A DNA stretch of 64,000 bases, from the NCBI GenBank assembly GCA_050084985.1, contig JBITNC010000001.1:145514001-145578000 (forward strand). The letters run 5' to 3'. Source of the DNA: Nageia nagi. Its lineage: Eukaryota; Pinophyta. Shown piece by piece: positions 46,651 through 59,738 of the stretch. Under the pieces are notes generated by a model, which ran no database searches, had not been told where the DNA came from, and worked only from the letters and a program-made list of their open reading frames with translations. Within the stretch, counting starts at the first letter, position 1. Each line of letters opens with the position of its first letter. The position numbers and the translations under genes were made by a program.

Positions 46651-49600
46651 GAAAATGCAAAAATAAATTAGGATATGGACAACTTGAATCCTACATACTC
46701 TTCAAGAGAGTTGATGGTATGAAATAGAATAGGAAAAACCTAATGCATGCTACTCCAATTTTTGATGTATTTAAAAAAATACAATTAGGTATTTGCTTGG
46801 TGCTTGTTATTACCTAGCTAAACTATCATTGAGTTTAAATGATAAATTTTATGTAGGTATGTTAATCTAAAATCAAGATCAAGTTGAATAAAACTTATAA
46901 TTATTAAGGTCAATAGAAGGTTTAAGGTTAATTTCTCTTGACACTTAAACAAAGGTTGGAATAAGAACGATAATTCCTAATGAAGATATATTTTCATTAT
47001 AGGTTGATTATTATGATTTTATATTGAATGTTCAAACAATGATTATGTGTTTGTGTGTGTGTGTTTGAGTATAAGATAGGTGAGTGAGTATAAGATAGGT
47101 GACATAGATGTTAGTTAAGGTAGTTCAACCTAGCTTACCATATAATGTGGAGACATATTCATAAACAACCTAAGAGTGGTTTTCATGATTAAATATGTTG
47201 TGTCATTTTTGATAAAAGTATAAGGTAATACTATATCTTAATTATAGCATATTTTTCCTTAATATTGGTTTACCGAAAATGATCAATGATGATGTATATG
47301 AGTAGGATAGTGAATTGATTTACATATTTGTATATGGAGATTCCTTGGATAATATTCATCAAGTTTGTAATGATTTAGAATTACTACATTAATTATGTCA
47401 GCACTTAGTATAAACTAAATTTTGTGTCATTTTGATCTAAATGTTATTATTATTTTGTTCTCGAAAGATTAATTAGTGCTTGATGTATACTTAGGGGATG
47501 AGCTCATGGTGTTATGTGATACATGAAGATATTAGTTCATGATCCTTGTATAAATGGAGATTATTGAAATACCATTGTAGGTTTATGGATTTCATAGGAA
47601 AATTGTAAAATATTGAATTCACTTTCCTACGAGGAACAATTGGTTGATTATGATGTACTAAGTTAAAAAAAATAAGACATGTTAACTTAGTGATTGTTTT
47701 GAAATGTTGAAGGATATGTATGTTACAAAGATGTAATATTTATGATAATTTAAAAAATTATTAGGTAGCATAGATACCAAGGGTTTACTTGGTGTGAAAA
47801 TGCCCTAGGTTGTTTTGGATCATTAGCTCAAATCATGTGTTGTGTGGAATGTTTTGGCATTGTTTATTATTTATGATTCTTGTAGTATATGTTGAGATAC
47901 ATTAAATTGATGAATATCTTATTTAAGTTGTTTAATCAATTTATACGTTGAAAGAGATTGAAAGATAGTAATTATGTATCAATGATGATATACTAGCTAT
48001 ATGAATATTTTTCATGATGTGTGCAATTATGGAAGTTGAGTTAAGTTGAATTAACTTATGATTATATAGTGATATTTTAATAAGTTTAATAAAAGTGAAG
48101 AATATTTGAATTGCTTATGATTATTCTACCTTGTGATATAAGTGTTGAAAATTATCTTGCAATATTTAGTATTTACTTACTAATGTATTGATTGAATAAT
48201 TATAACATAAAGAATTGATATATGTGTATTGTTTAAAATGTGGTTTGAAGTAAATAAACTCACCTAAATCTATTTTGTTGAAAAGAAATTTTATGTGGGT
48301 TTTAGAGTGAAATAGTGGTATCTAACACATTTGACAAGTGAAGAGAAGAATGACTCAAATGAAGTTTGATAAAGATAGTAGAATTAGCATATGGGAACAT
48401 TTAATACCTCATAATGATTAATAAGTCTTGATAAGATGATCTTTTATCCAAAATGTAACCATTTTTCTTGTGAAAGACAATCCAAAAGGTTGAGCCATGT
48501 TGTATAGCACAGAGCCAAAAGAAAAATAGAAAGGATTAAAGCCAATGACACTAGAATTTATGTAAATCATAGTAGGTCCTAGATATAGAAATAAATGTAT
48601 TATCATCATACCTAAATAAGCTAGGGAGAAAATACCAATAAAATGGAATGGCATATTAAAAGGTATCTAAGACAACCAAATCATGGAAGTTCATGAAATA
48701 TTAAAGGTATTGCTCTAGCCTTGAATTTTAAGAAAAATGCTAACATCATTTGAAAAAGTTAAAGAAATAGTATGTTATATTGGTTTGTTATCAAATGATA
48801 TCACCATGCTCCACAATTGATAAGATTAGTCCAAAAACTTGTTGATCCTAAAGGAAGAGTAGTTAGTACTACATGTAGTTTTAGATTTTTCTACAAAAGT
48901 GATCACATAAGCCATTGAAACTCTAGATATCTTCAACATACCTAAATACTTACATATTGAATAATAAATGAAATAATATGACAACCATATGCTTATTTTT
49001 TTCATTATAAATTACACTCTACCCTATAAAAATATGCCCATAGAGAAGATTATGATATCTAATTTTTAGAATGACTTACAAATGGTAGTCTCTATGATAG
49101 TAGTTATCTTAGTGAAAGGTTAGATAAGCTAGTATATTACATTATCAAGTATCTATAGCCTATATTATAACCCATCCAATGAAGTATTTCATCATCGATT
49201 GGTTGGAATTCATTTCAAGGACCATAGCTAAATAATTCATAAATATCCCTCAAATAGGGGTTTTCACTTATGTCTCACACATAGTATGGATCTTGTTATT
49301 TGAGAATCATAAATAATTCAATAAAATACCAATAAAAATGAAGGATTAGGCCCACTTGATCATGCTAATAGATGATTAGAATGATATTCTTAGAGCATCC
49401 AACATTATCTATTCTCTTTGGTCATGTATTACAAAGAATCTTTATCCAAGCCCTAACAACTCTAAGGAAAACATCTATGGAGAAAGAGATTTGTATTTAA
49501 CCCAAAAAAGCACTATCATTAGGTTGTATGGATTTGGAGGGAGGACTATGTTGCTCCCATTTTATGTTATAGATTAGATTTTTGGTTTGGAATTTGGCTA

Positions 49601-49900
49601 GCCATTAGATTATATTGATTCAATGTATGGAACTAGGGTAAAGAAAGCCTCATTATATAACCTTCCCTTTTCATATCAAGATATTATCATTAGGTAGAAA
49701 GGGATTCATGCTAAAATGAAAAGGATTTTGATCAAAATCAAATTAATGGAGATATTAGATAGATGGGAATATGATCTTGATGATATATTTGTTAAGAGAA
49801 TATAAGTAATGAAAAAAACATTTAATAAGTATATTAGAAGCTACCAATAGAATATAAAAAAATCAAGGAATAAAAGTGAGTCCAAGTTGCACATACCATA
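46651..49900. other. No gene recognised
   Basis: Very AT-rich. A short GT run with a duplicated phrase GAGTATAAGATAGGTGA lies at 47040-47102. The minus frame at 48418-48654 is hydrophobic and unassigned. Confidence 0.5.
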
Positions 49901-51065
49901 CACTATAATAATAATAGAAGCTCTCCTACCATGGAGAAACTTTTATTCAAGAGTCAAGAATTTTAATCATATAGGATCATAATTGGGAAAGTCTTGATGA
50001 AACTACTAGGAAAGATTAGATTGTCCAAAAACAATGATAGGATTTCATCCAATTCCACATATATTATGATATTGTTCCACAAAATAATGAAATATATCAA
50101 TAATTTAGTGAGCTCTCTGACCAAGAAAATAAATATTAAATGTTTGAAGGTGTAGAAGGAGGTAAGATTTATGGTGATGAAGAATAAATTGAATGTTAGG
50201 AAGAAAGTCATGAAGAATATCAATGAGAATAAACCCCTTAATAAGGAGAATCTCAAAAAGTACTAGTTGATACATCCTAAGGGGTATGGTCTTCTCATAC
50301 AATAGAAGAAGCCTAAAAGGAATCAAAAGAGAGGAAATCCCATCATAAGAGTGGAAGGGAGTGTTCAAAAGGGAATTATCATCACCAAGAAGGTAAGGAG
50401 GGTTTAAAGAAAAGGTCTCATCATCTTAATAAGGAGGAAAAGAAATACCAAAGATCAAAGATGAGAAATAAAACTCAAGATTCAACTATTGAAATCATAT
50501 GTATGCACATTACAACTTTTTCTACTTACCCAATCTCAAATATTTGTATTCTAAATCCATTTATAGTGGTTTAATCTATCCCATCCTCCACACCATCACC
50601 TTTTACCATTAACCAAGATGTATCCCAAGTCATTCACACATTCTTGTTTGATCAATTAAACCCTAATTATATAGAATCAAATTCTTAAGAACCTCCAAAC
50701 ACTTCATCCCAAATGCATACTTCAATACAGATCACCAATCCCACCAATACCTCCATATTTTCTAAAATATTGCATGCTTCATCAGATATGTTACTATTTA
50801 TTTCAATCTATAGGCATCAAGTTTGTACTCAAGAAATATTGAAACAATACCAAGATATGAATAATGGGAAGGAGGATTGGGAAGAAAAGAATCTCAAGAA
50901 CATTTCAACCCCCAAAGGAAAAATCTAGATGCAAAGCCAAATATACCACAAAAGGAAGAAGTTACATATTATAGTCATACAAGACATAGCCTTACGAGAG
51001 GCCACATGACACAACCACTGAGAGAGGCCTTATAAGGAGTGACCAACACAACAATTTAGCTGGAT
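49901..51065 (+). other. Lys/Ser/Asn-rich degenerate sequence before the coiled-coil frame
   Basis: The plus strand has long runs of coding-like text (for example 50713-50928) with stops that look like decayed glutamine codons. No domain can be named. It may be the upstream part of the same retroelement-like region as 51066-52080. Confidence 0.35.
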
Positions 51066-52080
51066 TATGCAAACATATCTCAAGAAGATAAGAATAAGTT
51101 CCTTTAAACATCTATGTATATGGTGAAGAGTGATGCCACCAAATTTGAATCAAAATATAAGAAAGAAGTAGAGAAAAGAGCTCTTTTGGTTGTACAATTA
51201 AATGTTAAAAAGGATCTAAACAAAGTTCTTAACAAGAAAGTTGATGATTTAAATTCTACCATCAATCAGTATCCATCTAGAAAGGAGTTAAAGAAAAAAT
51301 AAGAGGCCTTAGTAGTGAAAAATATAGAGTTGGTACAATAAGAGAAATAATTGGCACTAATGAAAGTATTATTAACACAAAAGGAAGAGATCCCAAAGAT
51401 AAGGAATGCAAATATTATGGCAAAAACTATCAAATTAACCAAGAAACATTAAATAATAATATATATAACCAATGAGTTAGTTTAAAAGGATAAGGAAATA
51501 GTGTCTAAGGTGATTGAGCTAATGGAAAGGGATGACCAAATAACCTCTAAATAAAATGCAATATGGCAATGGGACATCGAGATAATAAATGAAGAAAATA
51601 TAGTGGCTACCAAGGATAAAAATATAGTTACCATGAATCAACAAATTTTGATCTTAAAGAGCATAACCAAATTCAATGCTAAATAATTGGTCAACCTAAA
51701 GAAAAAATACTAGGATAAGATAGCCCAAGAGCTAAAGAATCTCTCTCCATTGATATATTATGTACAAAGTGGGAAAGGGGTGTTAGCTAAATTATAGCCC
51801 CAACTAGATAGGGTGCAAGCCACTATCAATAAAAATAAAGAGGAAGATAGAGTAGCTATCTAAATTATAAAGTAAGCCTAAAATGTCAAATTAAGTGCAT
51901 CTCAAATTGATAGGAAGAAGTCCTTGATTTAGGCCATTAATATTATGAATGTAGAAAGCATTATTTTGGAGGCCCAAAAACATGAAGCAAAACTCAATCA
52001 AGATATCAATGCTATACAATAAAGGTTGAATACCATAATTATAGACAAAGTTTAAAATTCTTAGAGGCCAAATAAAACTC
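51066..52080 (+). pseudogene. Decayed coiled-coil reading frame
   Basis: One plus-strand frame can be followed for about 1 kb with stops, almost all TAA/TAG. The open part at 51114-51302 reads KFESKYKKEVEKRALL and DLNSTINQYPSRKELKKK. Further pieces (EIINEENIVATKDKNI, QLDRVQATINKNKEED, KHEAKLNQDINAI) keep heptad-like spacing of hydrophobic residues with abundant Lys and Glu. It ends about 350 bp before LTR-like repeat B, the place where extra or env-like frames sit in some plant LTR elements; that link is inference. Confidence 0.45.
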
Positions 52081-52425
52081 TAATGATAAAGGAATAATAT
52101 CAATCTTCCATCAACATTATGGTATCTAATACTACAAAGATCATAAAATGGGCAGTGCCATATTCAAATGATTATATATTCTCTTTTTGTTGAGACGTTA
52201 AGCAACATTTTGACTAAAATAAGGGATATAATCCAAAAAATATAGGGCTACATCTTACAAGAAGTTGAACAAAGTGCCTAATGTGGAGCATAACTTGGCT
52301 ATATTTTTGAATCCATGGCTTGAAGAGTGGGCACTGGTTGTAGCAATCTTGAATATTTATTAGTGGAATAGTTCTACTCGAGTTCTATAATTTTGTGATA
52401 AAAATATCCCCTAAGAGCTACAAAA

Positions 52426-54000
52426 TGTATATAAATATATTACAATTCAATATTTAAGTACCTTGTATCTATTTTTTAGTATTCAAGTATGAAGGATTTA
52501 AGTTTTTAGTATAGAAGCCTTTATAGGAGCCTAATTAAGGCTTAGATACAAGTAAAAGGAGAAACACCAAGTGATTATGTCACTAGAAAAATCAAGCAAA
52601 GCACACAAGAGGAAAAGGATCTAAAATACTCTATATATAGTATTTTTGAGAAGTTGATATGAATAAAGAATCAATTATGTATCAATAGATGATAAGGTAA
52701 AGGAGAATGAATGATTAGCAATACATGACATCATCTAATCTAAGTGATCAATATTTGAATTGATTCTAGGGGTTAATAAATGATAATTTAATCTATATAA
52801 AGATTAGCACTTGATGAATAATTAATCTTAGAATACAAAGGTATAAAGTGCATGAAGGCCTCAAGGACGAATCAACTAAAGGTATAACATCAACAAAAAT
52901 TAAGCAAGTAGAGTTTGAACTAATTATTGAGTTTCCAAATTAGATGATGTAAACAACATCAATATTAGGTATTGATAAAAATTACAAGTATAATGCATAA
53001 GTAGAGATAGCATTTAAAGGTCTGAAAATATTGTAAGTTACAAAAGTGGTGTTAATAACACCATAACATCTAGTTTTGCATTAATTTTATGCTAAAGAGA
53101 TAGATGACATCACCAACATAAAGTTGAATACCTAATAATAGTTTAAAGCTCAAGTCTAAAGATATAAAAGGTACTTGTTAGTAAAAATGACTAGTGAACC
53201 AAAGTGTCAACCTCACTAAGGCCTGAGAAGCCAATTTAGAACAAATTTTATGAAAAATAAAGAGATAATAGGAAAGGCTAGAAATTACATTCCAAAAGGA
53301 GGTAGAAGATGTAATTTTTCCATAGCTGAACATGCAAAGGTCTAGATGATAAGTAAACGCACCTAATGAAGTCCCAAGGTGATACCAAGTAGAAAAGAAG
53401 CAATTTCAATGATGGTAGTCATTGAGAAGCCAACTTGAAGGGCTAAAAATCTATAAAGTACCATTTGATTAAGAAGGCCATGCATGCCGCATGAAGGAAA
53501 TAATGTAATATTTTAGAGATTCCTCCAAGTTTAGCTTTAGTTTTATTTAATGTAACTGGTCAAAATCTTTTAATAGTATTTAAGTTTTAATTTGCATTCC
53601 AAGATATTTTAATGTATTTTTTTCCTATAAATACAATGTATTTTTATGTAATCAGGGTCAAACATTTAAGTATTGTTCCTTTTCAATGTTACTAAGACTA
53701 TTTTCTTAATATAAGTATGGCATGTTTGACCTTATATAAACCATTTATTTATGTTTATGCTTAAATTATTGTATATACATTCATGTATGCTTTACAAATT
53801 CATAGATAAGAGTTGAATTAGTTTCAATTAGTGCTACACTTAGGTAGGATTAATAGTTAAGGTGATATGATAAGTGGTTGTTAATTTGTATGTTCTTCTA
53901 GCCATTCCACTTGAGGAATATTGCACTAATCAAGGATATCCATTTTAATTATTTTCCTGCACTCTTGTATTTTATTCTAGTACTCCATCCTATGCCTTCA
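52426..54000 (+). repeat. LTR-like repeat, copy B (about 1575 bp)
   Basis: Starts TGTATATAAATATATTACAA, ends CCTTCA, with TATAAATA at 53626-53633. It is colinear with copy A (29389-30959), same strand. By eye the copies differ at roughly 15-20% of sites. No matching target duplication was found at either copy. It may be a solo LTR, or the 3' LTR of the region carrying the coiled-coil frame. Confidence 0.65.
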
Positions 54001-55800
54001 AATAATAGTGTAGTAGAATCTCCCCTAAGTGGACTCTGACCTAATAGATAATGCACCAAACCATAGTTCATATATAGTGGATCATTTGGTTATGATTCAT
54101 GGGCATGTTAATATTACACATTATCAATAAATAGTTACCTTTAGTTATACCTACCATCATTTTTGAGTAAGGAATATTTCAAATTATCATCCCATAGTCT
54201 CAAGATCATATCCCTAGTATTCAAACCCTTCAGAAATGGATCGATGATGATCCTAAAAGCACCATTAAAGATCTTATTTTTAACTCCTTATATGTTCCTA
54301 TTTCATTGTTAGTATTTGCACCTCTTGCTAATTTCAAACCAAATTACTTCAATCATTTGCTCTCTAAAGAGGGATGATGGAGATCCTAAAAGAGCCATCA
54401 ATTACCTTATTTATGAGGATTTGTTTCTCTCATTTGTTCCCACATAGCTTATATCAATCTCTCAACTTGAATTTGATCCTGAACTTATTGTTAAAATAAC
54501 TTATATATCCATGGAATCCAAAAATCTTTCCTTTTTCAAATAAGAGTATGTATTCCATGAGGATAATAATATTAAGAATAATAAAAATATTTTAAGTTCA
54601 AATCATTTTCTATCTGATCATGGTGATGTTGGTAGATATTTTGAAGATGAGGAATAAGAGAAGGATCCATTTTATGTTGTTTTCATATATGTTGAGGAAG
54701 ATATAAAAATTTAAGTGGATGATATGGCTCAATAACTGATAGATAAGTTTGCACATTATTCAAAAAGTATAAGATAATCAAGGTAGTCAAGGTTTCAAAT
54801 TTGATCAGGATAATACCATATCAAGAGGTAGCACTTGCTCAATGAAAAATATTTTTAGATCAACTAGAAATAGCACTATATTTAAAACAATGACTTTTAA
54901 TAGGAGGGCGATCAATCTCAAAACCTATTCAAAAATGAGGCGATCAATTTCGAATCATGTTACACTTTTTTTTTAAAGGATGAAATATATAAATATAAGA
55001 TGAATAATCATTCAAATACTTAATTGATATATTTTATTTTCTTATCTCAATAAATTTTAATGTTAAAATTTGAATTACTTAGCAACAATGATGCAATTGT
55101 CCTTTTCATTTTAGATATATGTTTACTTTTTATTTTTCTATTTTTTAATCCTTTATGTTTTACTTGGGTTAGTTTTTAAGGGAGAAAAACTTATTATAGA
55201 ATTTTATTTATTTATATTTAATATGTTATGAAATCATTTAATATACGTATGCGCTATCATTGTAAATAATTGTAAGAAAAGCTCTTAAAAAGTTTTTAGT
55301 TAATTGAACCTACAATGTGCTTAATTCTCAACTTATGAATGAGGATTTTTATTCTTTTTAAGAAGTACCATGTGGATGATATTTTTTTAATTTATATTTT
55401 TAAGATATATAATGGGCCAAATATGTTCTAAATATTGGTGTACATTCTCATAAAAATAAAAAGTAAAAAATAAAATCAAGGTGAATGTATGTTGAAAGAA
55501 AAACCAAATTAATAGCCAAATTTAGAATTTGAAATCTTGCATTTTAGCCATTTGGCTATGGGTTAGTCACTAACATTTTCCTTGAGAAAAAATGCAAAAA
55601 ATTGGAATTTTTACACATGGGATTATAGACTATGATGAATATATCTAAGAAGATACCTATTATGTAAGTTATCGAGATTAGATTCCTATAGAAGAAATTA
55701 CACAAGAACCAATACCTCTACAAGATCCACTTGAATAAGAAGTTCTATATGTTAATTCAAAAACACAAAACCATGATTCCACAAAACATCAATAAGAAAA
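54001..55800 (+). other. Degenerate coding-like text, unassigned
   Basis: A plus frame with few stops runs over about 54220-54370 (DDDPKSTIKDLIFNSLYV, APLANFKPNYFNHLLS) and continues with acidic text to about 54720. A short duplicated phrase GGCGATCAATCTC/GGCGATCAATTTC occurs at 54907 and 54939. I cannot name the family. From 55000 the DNA is AT-rich and featureless. Confidence 0.35.
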
Positions 55801-55879
55801 TAATAAAATATTATCACAATTAGCAACATATATAAATAAACTCTTTAAGATAATTCAACCTCGAAAAAAAAACTATGGT

Positions 55880-56950
55880 TAGTGAATCAACTCTAGTGTG
55901 AAAGAATCCACAATAAGATTTTGAAGGGTAAAAAAAATATAAACTTCATAACATATGATAGAAAAAATGATCCATAGATGCATATCAAAATATTTGATGA
56001 GGTAAATATGGATTTTCAACATGACTATGCCATGCTTACAAAGGTTTTTCAACATAGTTTAAAATCTAATGCCTTGGATTGGTTTTATAACTTGGAAGAA
56101 GAAAGCATTCAAAGTTATTGATAACTAAAAAGAGAAAACTAGTGCAAGTACAATGAAAAGAAAAAATATATATTTTTGGATTTGTTAGTGATGAAATAAT
56201 AAGAGAATCATAAAGTTTCTAACTTCATTACAACACAAAAAAAGTTGTCATTTTTAAGTTAAACGAGAAAGAGCTTAAATATATATTGATTAGATATTTA
56301 AAGGATGAGTGTCAAGCAAAATTTTTTAATTTGAATGAAATAACATTGGAAAAGATGATTAATATGGTGATAAAAAGGGAGCAAATTATGATAAAATTTG
56401 GTAAATGAAAATATGGATCATAGAAATAAAAAATTCCAAAGAAAAAAATATATTTACAAGGGAAAAAGAAACATAATACTACAAAAAAAGAAATGATTAT
56501 GGTAAGAGTTAAAAATTACAACAATGATTCATTATTGAATGATTTGGTGGATAAAGAAATTATTTAGCTACCTAGAATCATGAAACACAAATTTACGAAT
56601 GGAATTCTAGATTATTACAGATTTGAGGAACTTTATAACTACCATAAAAACATAAGATATGTCACAAAGAGTTACCATACCTTCAAGTACATTATGCAAG
56701 TTTGGATTGAATAAGGGGTAATTTTATTTGATGATAAGAAGAAATTTTCAAATAATGACACACCAATTCATCCGCATAATAAAAAAATTAGGGGTATATC
56801 AAAATCCAATGCCACAACATGATAAGAAAAGTAGCATATACACAAGAGAAGAAAAAGGATTTACAAGAGTATTTTAAGACATTTTTTATGTAAAGATCTA
56901 CATCAGATACACCACCATTTGATTCCACTCATGATGTAGATGTAGAAGAA
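55880..56950 (+). pseudogene. Tat-like gag remnant
   Basis: HIKIFDEVNMDFQHDYAML and LKSNALDWFYNLEEESIQSY (55980-56120) match the capsid pattern of plant gypsy gag. Further pieces are IRYLKDECQAKFFNL-like text near 56290-56320 and a zinc-knuckle-like segment (DYYRFEELYNYHKN, HTFKYIMQVWIE, 56605-56715) whose cysteines are mostly replaced by tyrosine. Frames change several times. No pol follows. Confidence 0.6.
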
Positions 56951-57035
56951 CCATATTATGTCATATGGTAGCTATTCATGTATTTTTAAGAAAACATAGA
57001 TTTTGTTCCCTTTCATAACAATATACATAAATAAA

Positions 57036-57080
57036 CATTATACATACACACATACATACATATATATATATATATATATG
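57036..57080. repeat. ACAT/TA microsatellite
   Basis: An ACATAC-type run passes into about ten TA dinucleotides (57060-57079). Simple slippage repeat. Confidence 0.9.
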
Positions 57081-57179
57081 ATAAAATATGAAATACAAAA
57101 AGGAGTTTATTTTTGCATTATCAATATTTCAATATACATATACTTGCATCATAGAAAAGTTTCATAGTTATAGAGAACC

Positions 57180-58900
57180 CACACTATCCTATCTCCTAGA
57201 TCTCCAAGATATGTTCATATAACTACTAGAGCTAGGATGATATCTACTAGATGATCCTACAACATCACATCTAGCCTTATACTACTCTACTCATAGTTGG
57301 TTATCTATAGCCTCATGCTCCACCCTTTATAACTCCTTATGTAGGATCTCTATGCTTGCATTGGCAACTTATAGATCTTTACATATATTGTAATACATAT
57401 CTATGGATCCATACTATAGCTACCATCTGAGATCTCTTGAAATTAGAATCCATTTTTACATTTATGGTAGTCTATAGTGTCTCAAACTCACTCTCTAGTT
57501 TCATTACTATAGAAATAAAATATAGTATATATCATCTTTCATTCCTTGTAATACCATCTTGAGACTAGATTTGAGTTAGAGATATTTTCCTCAATTATTT
57601 GTATTGCTAAGGGAATGCATAGTCTGATACATAGGCTTATCCTCCTCCTCATTATCCTAGCCCTACATGGGGGCATTATAGTCACTCTACCATATAGGTA
57701 CATCCTCCTCCTCACCTATATCGCAACCATATCCTGGTTCATCCTCTCCCTCATATGGAGGATAATACTTGATATACTATGGCTTTGGTGATTCCTCATC
57801 TACCACATCCTTATGGATGCCTATGTTTCATGGATGTAGTATGTTCCATCAACCTAGATACACCACACTATGGTCTATATCATCCTCATCCATCTATATA
57901 TACACATCGAAGTCATATGAAGGTTAATCCTAGCTAAAGTATCAATTAGGAACTATGTCCACTCCATGAGGTATAGCTCTATCCGTATAGTAGTGCACCA
58001 CTAGCCCTTTGTTGTTCAAGATTCCTTATGGAACCCTAAACTATTGTATAATTCTCTTTGACTATTAGGGATCCATATATTATACTATACTAGAGGTAGG
58101 TAGAGTGTCTCACCCATGCTATCTCTTGTAGATCCTAATTCCACTTACCCATATGCCTATAGCATTACCATATAATCCTAGTCTCTATTAGTACATCTAT
58201 GCATCACCACTCCTCTATTTCATAGGGTAGAAAATCCAACCTATAGCACCCTACTCATGCATAACATAGAGGGCACTCCTTATTTGGTATATCTATTATT
58301 ATATCTTATGGTGTTAGGATAATTTTGTATTCATATGCACATACCTATAGTGACATCAAGTGCATAACCATACATCCCTCTGGTGACATAGTGATAAAAT
58401 CATGAAGGTCATGATATAGTTATATTAGTATGGTTGGAACCCATGCATACTTCTACTTTTATAGTACCATATCTTATATGATAGGTACTATACCCATAAA
58501 AAAGGTATTCAGGTTCTTATTTAGATACAAGAATGCACATATGAGAGTAGCCAATAGGAGCCATAATTTCCTCCATGGATGCGGGACATTCTCTATCATT
58601 GCAATCTAGGTAAAATCCCCTCTTATGATAATGGTAATCATCTATAGTTTTCAACCATCATAAGGACCTGTATGATCCTCTAGACATCTTCTAGGGTGAC
58701 TATCATCTCATTATGTGGGAGATGAAAGGTCTTGTATTTGAATCCCACCTCTAAGTGAGTGTAATCAACATTTCCTTTTCATGGCATACATATGGGGCCG
58801 TATAGAGGTGCATCAACCTAATACCATCTAGTATCTAATTATCTTTAGCAGAAAAATTCCATTGTTGACACCTATTGAAAGTGGGACACTCTCTTAATGG
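57180..58900 (-). pseudogene. Plant mobile domain (PMD / aminotransferase-like) remnant
   Basis: The minus strand reads YKTFHLPHNEMIVTLEDV (58680-58740), matching the TFH-P-GE-T-TLEDV core of plant mobile domain proteins. It continues with LNTFFMGIVPII (58480-58520), YAWVPTILI and LYHDLHDFI (58400-58450), equivalent to the YAWG-ALLA-LYR-L family pattern. An acidic tail (DEESPKP, YPPYEGEDEPGYG near 57735) follows. PMD genes act in silencing and growth (MAIN family), and PMD frames are also carried by transposons. Many stops: not functional. Confidence 0.65.
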
Positions 58901-59738
58901 CCTTATAAAAAATACACACTCATGTATAAATGAATAAATACAAAAGAAATTATATTAGAATGTATAAAAAAATGAAAGTAGAAGCCTAAAATAATCCAAA
59001 CTATACTTTTGTATGGACTATCAATGGTCCATTATAACCTAGGAATCAATAAATTTCAATCTATAAGGGTTTTCATTGATCCTTTTCCTATAAGTTTTTG
59101 ATCCTAAAATATTTGTATGGGGTCATCCAGCGTAGCCACCAATGAAACTAATTCCCCTTTCCTATTTTTTTGACTAAAAATATAAAATGAAAAATAACAA
59201 AACCTTAGGGTATTCATAAACTAAATAAGAAAATAAGGAAAAAATTCACATAAAATACTGTATAAACCAAAAAATATGATCAAAATATGATATGAATTAG
59301 TTACCTTTTATCTAGAAATAGTATTGACCACCAAATGAGCCTTATGATTATATATATATATGCTTATAAGTACCAATATACTATTTGGAATACCCATAAA
59401 AACTCACAAAATCTTAAATATCTCTCCAATAACAACACATCTAATAAACAAATACCCTCTCAAGAAATAAGCACTCCATCAAGCTCACACAACCTCAAGC
59501 CATAAAAATTCCAAATGTGAAAATAAAAACTAGTTGCAGGTCTATTTATAAAAACTTTTGTACATATTTATCTATGCACTCTCAATTTTCATGTTTACAA
59601 TAATCAAAATAATAAATAAAATGTAAACTACATATCTATAGACTAAAAGTTTGAAATGAGCTACCTCCAACAATGAATCAATGTTGATTCATTTAGGGAC
59701 TACTAGAGGTCCTCCCCTTAATCACATGGAATAATAAT
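58901..59738. other. No feature recognised
   Basis: AT-rich spacer between the PMD remnant and the copia LTR; a short TATATATATA run at 59351-59360. Confidence 0.5.

Noticed and set aside
48418-48654. Hydrophobic minus frame as a membrane protein gene
   Set aside because: AT-rich low-complexity codons give Phe/Ile/Leu-rich peptides by chance; no family motif and no supporting neighbours.
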